64,000 nt of DNA from Bactericera cockerelli. Lineage: Eukaryota; Arthropoda; Insecta; Hemiptera; Triozidae. Where the stretch lies: contig CM044964.1 of the NCBI GenBank assembly GCA_024516035.1, positions 11,065,624 through 11,129,623 of the forward strand, given 5' to 3'. The position numbers and the translations under genes are program-made. The notes under the pieces were generated by a model. It saw nothing but the letters and a program-made list of their open reading frames with translations. It searched no databases and had not been told where the DNA came from. This document shows positions 21,501-34,200 of the stretch, in pieces; the first letter of the stretch is position 1; the number at the start of each line of letters is the position of its first letter.

Positions 21501-24500
21501 AGTGCGACATCGCCAAGTCCGAGCTGGAGATCTACACCAGTACGGAGAAGAAGGAAACCAAGAAGCTGGAGGATCTGGTGTCCAACTTGGAGAAAGTTCA
21601 GAAGACTCTGGCGGAGAGGAAAGCGTACGTATATATATATATATATATATATATATTTTTTTTGGCTAAAGTTGGCTGGAGACCATCACTCACCCCTCCA
21701 GCTGTAGCCAAGCGGGCTACAACAACAACAACATATTTTTTTTTTTTTTTTTAAGGTATCTATACAAACTATAGGTGAACGTATTATTTCATTAGAAAAG
21801 CGTATGTTTTGTATATAATGTATAATTTGTGGAGTGACATCTTATTATTATTTTTTTATTTTTTATTTTACAGATAATATATTTCTGCCACTTGCAAATT
21901 CAGAGGGCAAAGTACTCAGAATACGTATATTTTTGTATCTATTTCCTTAGTCGAAAGTGACGCAAATCATTGGCGCCTTCAACAAAGGTTAGCGTAAAAT
22001 TGTAGTCACATAAAATGTAATATACCGGCCTCAGTAGCTTGATTGATAAGGCGGCGGACTTGTAACCTGGAGGTCGGTTGTTCAAGTCCTGGCTGCAGGG
22101 TGGATTTAGTAAAGCGAGTTTGATTAGTTGTGATATTGCGAAAGTGATAAACACAAATATGATAACTTTTTTTTTAAATTGTAGTATATATTATTATTTT
22201 TAAACACTTTATTAGATACAAAAAGACATATTATGTACAAAACAAATAATTATTATAACAATGAAAAAATGGAAACAATGTATTCAATAAAAACGAAAAA
22301 GAATAGAAAAATATACAATATAATCATATGTCCTAACTAAAGGGCGTGGTTATTGCCTATGGCAATCTCTTCTACCCAACCCTTATAATAATAATAATCC
22401 GCAGAACGGACGTATAATTACGGGTCAAGCCCTTTATACATAGTTACAATTAATAGACAAGTGAAAAATAGTAAAATAAATAATACCGTGTAGTAAAATA
22501 ACGTGCACTGGTAGTCAAGTAATTAAGGTGCTCTGGTCTGGTAATTATCTTCTTCGTACTTTTTTCAGTGCCTGTGAGGAGCTCACAACCCGACTACCGG
22601 AAATGGAATCGGAAGTTGCCGAAGCAAAAGCTCAACTAGCCGACGTCACCCGACAGGAGGCGATTCTTATCGAGCAGGTCAGTACTTATCACAGACTTCC
22701 ATAATCAATTTACCTTCAGTAGTCACTGTGGCAGAGTGAGTTAGCGCGCTAGGCATTGCACACATGGTGACCTGGGTTCGATCCCCAGCGGTGTAGGAAT
22801 TTTTCTGCTCTGTACTTGGATGTTCGGGGTCCACTCATACCTCGTGAGGAAAATGAGTAGCTGCTTTAATGTGAAGCAGCGACCAGTGGCAGAATCATTG
22901 GCAAAAAAAAATACAAGCTATTGTAAATTAAAGTGGTAAAGTCCTATGATTCTGCGCTACCCACTAAAATTGTGACATAATAACACAAAGAAAAAGCATT
23001 ATTATTAATCAACTTTCTGTCTAATTCATTTACCTGGCTTCCTATTCTATATTCCATCTCATATTATTTCTACTTAAAAAACTCAAATCTGTGCGTGGCT
23101 AACTACGTCCTCTTAGGGGTTGTCTGTTTACAATACCACAGCTCAAACTACTTACTTACTTTCCGTGTCCATGGTAATTGTGTGATGGGGGTATTAACCC
23201 CTGTCGACGCGCGACGCCCGGAAGCAATCGCCTGGGCTCCTTCTGTGTCCTGTGTGTGGTGTATTGTGTAGTGTTTTTAATGGGGTACAAAATACTTCCA
23301 TATACTCGTAACATAGAGATTACTGATTTTCTGGACTAATTTCACCGTTTACCTCACTACTTGTAATTTCTTTTTTTTTCCCCCTGTTAACCCTTTGACG
23401 CCGAGCGTGTTGTTTTCGAAACAGGTACTTTGACATTCAATAATTATTCACTAGAATACAGTATCATTATCGTTTCAGTGTGAAACAGTTCCTTGACTTC
23501 TTATCTTCAAATCTATCCAGCGCGATTTTTGAATTGTTTTGTTTACATTTCTAAATTTTTATTTGTTGCTGAGATTTCGAGAGTGCATCATCGCATGGAG
23601 TTTTGCCGACTTTGGCAAGTTATTTCTTGTGTTTCCTGGTCGATTATTTTACGATGAAAAAATGAAAAAATTAATAGAGGTAGCTAATATGCTTATTAAC
23701 ATATGAGTACTAATCAGATAGTTTTAATATTTCACTTTGATTTTTTTAAATTTTTTCCTACTTAAGAAAAAAAAAAAAAAAACATTAAACCAAAACAATA
23801 TATTGTATACTTCATTTTGAAAGCATTTTCCAATCTACCAGTTACCGATTTTTGTAGAAAACGACCTTTGAGTTTTAGGGCATGTGACCTAATTGTAATG
23901 TCATGTGACCCAGTTGTAATATCCTACTAAATTTGATAATGTTGCTGTTAAGAAATGAAAAGAACAATGTAATTTTTGTGGCAAATTCAAAACAAAGCCT
24001 TTTTTACTTATTTTTTTAATTAGATCTTTTTCAACTATTGTACTAGACCTACTTTATATCCCAGTTATTTTGTCACAACTGGGTCACATCAACTGGGTCA
24101 CACATTTACAACTCGGTCACTCATAAAATGTGACCTTGTTGTACGTGACCCAGTTGTAAAAATAAACATTTTCATTTTTTTAATTTTAAAATTGATTTTA
24201 ACTTTAAAAAGGTAATTGAAATTTTAAAATAACTAATATTTTACACTTATTAAAAAAAAAGAAAAAAGAAAGAAAAATAATTAATAACGAAAAAAACTAT
24301 GTGACCTAGTTGTTAATCATGATCGAAATATTTAACTTACCAAAAATTAATTCAGAGAAAAAACACTAAAACGTATGATGTTCTCATCAAAAATGTTACT
24401 GGCCAGCTAAACTGATCCCTGTGCTTCAATGAGCAATCTCAAACATAACGAAAACTTGTTTTCTTTTGTCTCCTACTCAAATCACTTGTTGAACAAATAG

Positions 24501-27500
24501 TTGTGACCCAGTTGTACAAATTTTGAAAGACTAATTTTCAATCAAGAAAATCGTTTGGAAAAAATAATGAATTTTATGATACCATGAAATTCGCATTTTA
24601 ATTACTCTTCTAAAAGTATTTGATTACAATTTTTTAAAAAAAATATTATACACAAAAAAAAATTATTACGTATAAGATTTCAAAATAGTGTCGGGGACAT
24701 GTGACCCAGCATGTATTTCGAGTACATTGAAGACTTAAAACGATCCAAATTCTTATTATATGATATATTTTTTGCTCTGGGTATGTTAAAAAAATAATTC
24801 TCTATCATTAATTGGTTGCAAGATTATCGGAAAACACTAAACCACAAAGAAAAACAGAAGTGACAAAAATACTAAAACTATCTGATCAGTGCTCATATAG
24901 TTTTAAAGAAAATTGTAATGATTTTCTACATTCTTGTTCCTTTAAAGCCCGGTGTGTCGTTTTCGACACGGATTCATAACTTTTTACCGGTAAAAGCTAG
25001 AAAGCTGAAACCAACGCCAAAAGTCTTAGAAAACCATCAGGATGAAAGAAAAGTTGGTTGCGATTTTTTTCCCCCGGCCAAATTAATTCCGGCGTCAAAG
25101 GGTTAACTACATTTCACTTTGCGGACGTATTTTATCCGAATATTGTAGGAATGTATTTTATTTTATTATTTTTATTCTTTAACTTTTTGTTAAATAGTTT
25201 GTTAAATGTTTATATTGGATTCTTTCCGTTAATAAAAGTGCCTTTGAGCACCATTACCATTACTCTTACCTAGATTTCCTCTTCTTCTCCCACTCTAGCT
25301 GCGGAAACTCTCGAGTGAGATCAGTGAGAAGCGAGACGCCATGCAGTCTAGCCGCTCTGCTAATCGCCTGGTGGACTTTATCATGCAGCTGAAGCGGGAG
25401 AACCAAGTGAGCGGCATCCTAGGGCGCCTGGTGAGTCTTGTTGTTATTCCTTCATCTTTTTGGTAATATAGTAATAATAATTCCGTGTCCGTGAGATAGG
25501 TATTGATAGCTGTGAATGTGTGATTGAATGTGATTTTTTTTTCTTCTTCTTTTTGTTTTTCTTTTAACTAGAATAATCTCTATTATTGTTATACCATCTT
25601 CCACTATTATTTCCTTTTCTTGTTTTTTATTATCTTTACTCTCTAATTGTTGTTAATTTATTACATTGTATTTATACTCAAATAAATAAAGAGGTGCTTT
25701 GTTAAACTGTTGGCATAATGGGACTACCTGTCTTGCCCTGACAGTCTAAAGAAAGCACTACTTATACTTATACCTAAATCACGGTGGTGAGAGGATTATA
25801 TGGACGCCCAGATCCAATTTCTAGGCTCCTTTCATGTCCATTGATTCTATTTGGTTTTAACGTCCTGACTTGAGATAGACAGGACGGGAGTTTTACGCTC
25901 CATTCGCTGGGAATCGTACCAGCTACCCACATTAATCTCACCCAGCCTGGGTAGGGCCGGAATTTGCCAGCCTCACATGTTCGGAGGGAACAGAAGTTTC
26001 TGTGCGAAAAGTCTGCTCCAACCGGGAATCGAACTCAGGATCTCGGGACTACGGGCAGTGGTCACAACCGTTAAGCCACGGAGGCTGGCTGGTAATATAG
26101 TCATCGTGGCTGAGTGATGTAGTGCACCGGGCTTGCACGCACCTTAGTCTGGGTTCGATCCCAAGCAGGGCAGGAATTTTCCTGATCTGTACTTGGATGT
26201 CCGGCGTTCACACGTGTCTCGTGAGGAAGAATGAATGTTTGGTGGGAGAGAAAGCCACAGGCTTTAACCTTGCCCCTTGGTTCATTACATGTTCTAGTGT
26301 TTCTTTTTTTTTCATGTTATATTTTGTTGAAAGTATCATGTAGTTGACCAATAAAGTGTTAAATAATAATAATAATGAATAGCTGCACTTGTATGAGTAA
26401 CGACCAGTGGCGGCATTATGAGCGAATAGAGAAAGTAATTGGTCAAAGAGCATAAATTGGTCACGGTTCATGTAGATTTAAGGTCATGTGATCACTTTCC
26501 ACCAATCACAGAGCTCCAAAGTGATCACGTGACCTTACATCTACATGAGCCAGGACCTGGCATGCGCATCTCTACCCGGCCACTAGGAGATTGTTCGATA
26601 AGGCGGCGGACGTGTATTCTGGAGGTCGGTGGTTCGACTCGCTGGTTCTTTAAAAATTTGGCAGTGTGAATTTTAGTAATTATGACGTAACGATAGTTTA
26701 TACCTCGTGAGGAAAAATGAGTAGCTACTTTGATTTGAACAGGGACCAGTGGCGGAATTGTAGGTAAAAGAAGATATTAGGATATTAGAGATGCGGAGTT
26801 AATTAATCATAAATATATATACATATATGTAAGTTTTCACTTTTATTATGTACAAGCGGGCTGTCGCCCGCTTTGCGGGCTGAGGCATGGCCGTGAAAGC
26901 AAAAAATCCTTTTTCGCCAATGGCAGGTGTTGTAGTGGGAATTTCGAAAAATCCCGTCTTATTGCACATCTAGACTATAAGACAAAGCTACCTACCAAAT
27001 TTCAGCTTCCTAGGACTTACGGTTTGGGCTGTAGAGCGATGATCAGTCAGTCAGTCAGTCAGTGTCTTTGACATTTATATATTAAGATTAATTGTATATT
27101 ATTTGGCTTTAATAACCTGTCTGTCCCAGTAGCTCAGTGGTAAAGGCGGCACTCTGTGAATCCAAAGACTCCAGAGGTCGTGGGTTCGAAACCCAGCTGG
27201 GACATGACATGTTATCCTCCCAATTGGGATTTTTGCCACATAATAATATGTCTTGGGCTTACTGCTGGAATAATGGGACTTTGATAGTCCTAATCGGGCA
27301 GTATAAATAAGGCGATATTATTATTATTATTATTATAATTCATTAGAACCCTTTGGCTGTATGGAATGGCCTTGCCAAAAAAAAAAGATGCTGAAAATTC
27401 CTATAATGTTTGATTTTACCTATAATGGTGACATGTTGATTTTACTTGATTGTTTATATCATTTTTTTTAAAAGTTATTTAATTTGACATTTGTATTTAT

Positions 27501-30500
27501 TTATTTTTGACACCATATTGCTGTGATTATTGTGATTTGTTTTAATTTTTATTTTATTGTTATATCATACATATTGTATTGACATTTTGTACATAGGACT
27601 TGCTCCGTTAATAAACACCCGATTACCGGGCAAATTATTATTATTATTATTATTACTACTACTATTAATCCTGCGCTACCCACTAAGATTGTGATTTAAT
27701 ATACTTTTCTGTTAATACTGATTAAAATAGAGAGGTTAGTTGATGACATGGATATTCAGAACTATTACCTGCTGATGAGAGAAAAATAAGCTCGAAACAG
27801 CTGTCCAGATATGTTCTGATATTCATGTACATTGTACATCTAGTACAATTTCTCACTTTTCTGTTTATTCTGATACTGATTCTGAATAACACAAAAAACA
27901 TATTTATTAAATTTATTTACTTATTTTATGAATGACTACAGGGTGACCTGGGCGGCATAGATCAGAAGTTCGACATCGCGGTGTCCACCGCGTGCGGCGC
28001 CCTCAACCACATCGTGACGGAGACCGTGGAGGCGGGGGAGGAATAATAATAATAATAATTTATTTTATGAATTATTACAGGGTGACCTGGGAGGTATGGA
28101 TCAGAAGTACGAAAAAAAAAAAAAAAAAATATTTTATGAATTATGACAGGGTGACCTGGGAGGCATAGATCAGAAGTTCGAAAAAAAAAAAAAAAAAATA
28201 TTTTATGAACTATTTACAGGGTGACCTGGGAAGGCATAGATCTGAAGTACGAAAAAAAAAAAATATTTTATGAATGACTACAGGGGGACCTGGGAGGCAT
28301 AGATCAGAAGTACGAAAAAAAAAAAAAAAAAAAAAAAAATATTTTATGAATGACTACAGGGTGACCTGGGCGGCATAGATCAGAAGTTCGACATCGCGGT
28401 GTCCACCGCGTGCGGCGCCCTCAACCACATCGTGACAGAGACCGTGGAGGCGGGGGAGGAATAATAATAATAATAATTTATTTTATGAATTATTACAGGG
28501 TGACCTGGGAGGTATAGATCAGAAGTACGAAAAAAAAAAAAAAAAAAAAAAAAATATTTTATGAATGACTACAGGGGACCTGGGCGGCATAGACCAGAAG
28601 TTCGACATCGCGGTGTCCACCGCGTGCGGCGCCCTCAACCACATCGTGACGGAGACCGTGGAGGCGGGGGAGGCGGTGATAGCCGCCGTGAAGCAGCGGA
28701 ACCTGGGCCGCGTCAACGTCATCCCTCTGGACAAGATGCAGCAGTACAAGGCCAGGTGCTACGAGAAGTACCGCACGTAAGTTATTTTTTTTTTTTTTTT
28801 TTTTTTTTTATTAAGCTTTATTAGGAGGACAAACATGCAACATTATAAAATTAAGAAAAGATAGAAGAAAAAAGAACAAACAAATGACAAAATAAAAAAG
28901 AAAAGAAAATAACAATAATGTCCTACCTAAAGGGCGGGGTTATTGCCTGTTATTGTTATTATTATTATTTTACACTTTATTACTTATTTTAATTTGAACA
29001 TTGGTATTGTTGTTTCAATTTATAGTTCTAAGAATTTTTGAAACAATGTTATGTTCTTTAAAAAAAAAAAAATAATAATTACACTATACGCTATACGTGA
29101 TCCCTCTGGACAAGATGCAGCAGTACAAGGCCAAGTGCTACGAGAAGTACCGCACGTAAGATATTGTTATTATTATACAATTCTTTATTAGATACAAAAG
29201 GACATTATGTACATATAAATAATAATTTGAACAGTGAAAAAATGAAAAAAACAATATATACAATAAAAATTAAAAAGAATAGAAAATATTTGAAAACATA
29301 TGTCCTAACTAAAGGGCGGGGTTATTGCCTATGGCAATCTCTTCCACATTGGGTGGAATTTATTATTATTATTATTATTTTACACTTTATTACACTATAC
29401 GCTATACGTGATCCCTCTGGACAAGATGCAGCAGTACAAGGACAAGTGCTACGAGAAGTACCGCACGTAAGTTATAGAATAGAATAGAATAGAAATTACC
29501 TCTGGACAAGATGCAGCAGTACAAGGCCAAGTGCTACGAGAAGTACCGCACGTAAGATACAGTCGCACCTGGATATAAGAGAACTCGAGAGACCTGTTTC
29601 TCAGAAGCTTTTGCTTAGGAAAAATACCTTTGTATATGTTATCATGTTATTAAATAAATAAATAAATTAATAAAAAATATAAAAAACCGTCACACAACGC
29701 ACTCTGATTAGTTAATTTGAAAGCAATAACCAATCAGAGTGTGTTGTGTGACAGCTGAAACGGTGATTATGAGAGTGGCAAATGTTTTTGTAATGAGCTA
29801 CATATAAACAGAGTATTGCACTGTACTGTACTGTATTGTATTGTATTGTACTGTATTGTATTGTATTGTATTGTACTGTATTGTATTGTATTGTATTGTA
29901 CTGTATTGTATTCCTCCCCACAGGCCAGAGAATGTGCCCCGGCTCATAGATCTGATCCAAGTGCAGGATGAGAGGCTCCGCCTGGCTTTCTACTTCAGAG
30001 TATTGTATTGTATTGTACTGTATTCCTCCCCCCAGGCCAGAGAATGTGCCCGGCTCATAGATCTGATCCAAGTGCAGGATGAGAGGCTCCGCCTGGCTTT
30101 CTACTTCAGAGTATTGTATTGTATTGTACTGTATTGTACTGTATTGTATTGTATTGTATTGTATTGTATTGTATTGTATTGTATTGTATTGTATTGTATT
30201 GTATTGTATTGTATTGTATTGTATTGTATTGTATTGTATTGTATTGTATTGTACTGTACTGTATTCCTCCCCCCAGGCCAGAGAATGTGCCCCGGCTCAT
30301 AGATCTGAGTATTGTATTGTATTGTACTGTATTGTATTGCACTGTATTCCTCCCCCCAGGCCAGAGAATGTGCCCCGGCTCATAGATCTGAGTATTGTAT
30401 TGTATTGTACTGTATTGTATTGCACTGTATTCCTCCCCCCAGGCCAGAGAATGTGCCCCGGCTCATAGATCTGAGTATTGTATTGTATTGTACTGTACTG

Positions 30501-31199
30501 TATTGTATTGTATTCCTCCCCCCAGGCCAGAGAATGTGCCCCGGCTCATAGATCTGAGTATTGTATTGTATTGTACTGTATTGTATTGCACTGTATTCCT
30601 CCCCCCAGGCCAGAGAATGTGCCCCGGCTCATAGATCTGAGTATTGTATTGTATTGTACTGTACTGTATTGTATTGTATTCCTCCCCCCAGGCCAGAGAA
30701 TGTGCCCCGGCTCATAGATCTGAGTATTGTATTGTATTGTACTGTATTGTATTGTACTGTATTCCTCCCCCCAGGCCAGAGAATGTGCCCCGGCTCATAG
30801 ATCTGAGTATTGTATTGTATTGTACTGTACTGTATTGTATTGTATTCCTCCCCCCAGGCCAGAGAATGTGCCCCGGCTCATAGATCTGATCCAAGTGCAG
30901 GATGAGAGGCTCGCCTGGCGTTCTACTTCAGAGTATTGTATTGTATGTACTGTATTCCTCCCCCCAGGCCAGAGAATGTGCCCCGGCTCATAGATCTGAT
31001 CCAAGTGCAGGATGAGAGGCTCCGCCTGGCGTTCTACTTCGGCACCCGCGAGACTCTAGTGGCTCAGGATCTGAACCAGGCGAACAGGATCGGCTACTCG
31101 GGTGCCGGCTACCGCATGATCACGCTGGATGGCGCTCTCATCGAAACCTCAGGTAATTTTAATTTTTTTTGAGATTTTTATTTACAATCTACAATGCTT

Positions 31200-31240
<41 letters not shown>

Positions 31241-34200
31241 GATATTCAAAATATTTTATATATTTTTAAAAATACAAATTCGTTTAAATCAGATAAAACA
31301 CCTCCCGCATATTTGCTGTCCTCTTCATTGTTCCCAACACACTCGCCGCATTTCCAACCTGAACAGCCAAACTTATTCGTTGCATTAGGTATGCTTTTGA
31401 GATGTATTGTTTATAATATCTTTCTTGTATAAATAAATAAAAGTATTCAAATTCAAAATTCAAATTCTTCTCTCCTGTCACACATGCTATCCGCTCTCCC
31501 AACAAACTTCTTTCCATCTTTGCAAATTGGTCCCATGGTTTCAATAGCAACGGGTACAAAGTGATAATCACTTGCAATTTGCTTATACTTGTCAAGTTTC
31601 TTTTTTTCCTGCTATTTCCGCCACATGTCCTGCATTTCTTTTTGAAAACTCAATATTAGATGCTTAGTATAGGAAAATACAAATTGTAATAAGTAAATTT
31701 GATGTAGTAGATATGACATGGAGGAGAAGTAGCGCAATGACTACACCCCTTTCAAAATTGCAAAATTGCAAAATGAACAATCAGAAATAATAAAGAATCT
31801 CCAAAAACAAATTGAAAAACTGTCCCGATCTCCAACTAAAAATGCATCAAAAAATACTCAAACACTGGTAGTAACAAAGGGAATTCAGTTGAACGCCACC
31901 ACCCAGTACAGTCCAGTTAAGATCGCTCCACAACATGACGTCACTCCCTCCAACCTCAAAGAACCACAGGGCGTTACAATAACAAATGCTGACACTGCGT
32001 ACAATAACAAACAACTGACAGAGCATACATCAGCCAACAACATCCAACAGCTGAAGGTTAGTCAACATGACGTCACAGCTGCCTCTCTGACCTGTGAACC
32101 TGACAGTAACAAAGCGTTACCATCAGCTACTGATACGAACAACTGTAAACAATCTGCTGAGTGTTATGTTTCCATCAGCAAATTTATGGACTTGGAGAAG
32201 AAAGTGAAATTACTTGAGCAGAATTTACAAGGTTTAAAGAACAATGCCAAGGGTCATCAAACTCAACTCAAGTCTATTCCATCGACCTCTCTAGACAAAC
32301 AAGGGCCAAAAGCCATAGACAGTAAAAAGGAGAATCATCCATCCATTTTTATAGTCGGCGACGGACACTCTCGAAACCTAAAAGAAACACTAGAGAGAAA
32401 AATCCCAAGAAACTGGACAATCAAATCATCATTCAACAAAGAAGCAAATATGAAAGCTGTTAGTGACAACCTCATCCAACAAGTAGATAAATGCAACCAT
32501 CTCATACTCTTCGCTGGTTCAAACGACATGTTCGTATCCCCAAAAAGGGAAATTCTATCGAGCTTGAAGAAGATTATTGAGAAGTTTAGTGACAGCAAAT
32601 TCATTCATCTCCTGCTTGTCCCGGAACGTTACGATGATCTGACCTACAACTATCACATTAATAAGGTCAACGAACTAATTTCAGATTTTGTGAAACCCTA
32701 TCCTAACATTTTGACCTACAACATTAAAGACATTGTTGATTCCTGGGACTATTACGACAACCTTTTTATAGGGAGAATAGGAAAGATCAAAATTTGCTCT
32801 GAGCTTGCTAAAAAAATATTAGGAAAAGACACGAAGATTGACTACAATACATTGAATGGGGTTCAAAGCCAAAATAAGACATCTGTGACTCTTAATAAAA
32901 CTAAAGCATCTCAACATAAGGTACTATTCGAGAAAACAAAGGATTCTAAGATAAGACCTAACCTAAAAACAAATGAGAACAGACATACAATACAGAAAAC
33001 TAACCGAGACATACAATATAGAAAACAAAACGGACGGAACACGAACACGAACACACTCACATATAAAAGTTTCAAGTCCACATCTAGGGCTCCTAGGAAT
33101 GGGGAAAATGAGATGACAATCTCGTTCCCTCATAACCTCTATTCTAACTATGGAGAACGGTACAATCCAAGAAATAGTTCCAGGCGTTGGACTAATTCCT
33201 TGTACCGTAACAGTCGAAATTTTCCATAGATACAGACGATTCGCCTCTAGCGAAAATAACACATGACATTGTACATAGTAATTTATCCTTTGACAGTACC
33301 ACATTACCAGATAATGTAGATTTTATTCCTGATGACATAACACCAGGATCCACCCATGATCTTGTGATTAATGAACTAGGCCCTGATACCTATAAACAAA
33401 TTTGGGACAATGTAGAATTAGCATGCAGCATGGAGTATGCTTTAGACGAGTTCTACAAGAAACCAATCAGTACGGAAAATTCACATACTAAAAATAATAT
33501 TACTAACCCTCTTAAACCCCCCACTACAACACACAAAAAGACTGGTGAAATGACCATTAACATTAAAAAATCCAACTTAATAATCTACTACCAAAATGTC
33601 AGAGGGTTGAATAGTAAATTAAAAGAACTAACATGTGGCCTAGTATCAAGAGCTGTACCGGCCGATATTTATATTTTCAGTGAGACCTGGTTAAGTGACT
33701 CCGTGCAAAACGCCGAGCTAGGATTCTCTAATTACATAGTATATCGTACTGATCGATCTCAATACACATCTAACGCAAAGAGTGGTGGTGGTGTATTAAT
33801 TGCAGTAAAAAAATCTATACCATCCTACAGTATTAATACTATTAATAATAAAACAGAAAGCATTTTTGTTCATATAAAATACCACTCGACGCGACTAGTA
33901 TTAGCAAATACATACCTACCACCCAGGTCACCATTAAATATTATTAATGATTTTATTGAATGTATTGAGGAAGTAATTTCTAAATACAGTTTTATATTAA
34001 TTTTTGGTGATTTTAACTTCCCAAATATTAGATGGATAACAGATAACAAGTGTCTGAAACCTGAGGGAACTCATACTGCTCAATCCGAAATGTTTATATC
34101 AACTATGTCCGACTATCATAATTTTTCTCAGATGAACTGCATAAAAAATGACCATGATAGCATATTAGATCTCGTTTTTACTAATGTTAATCATTTTAGA

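Noticed and set aside
29841..30993. Long open frames of the type (LYCIV)n and their complements
   Set aside because: They are translations of the TATTG pentamer array and overlap on both strands; no real protein is indicated.
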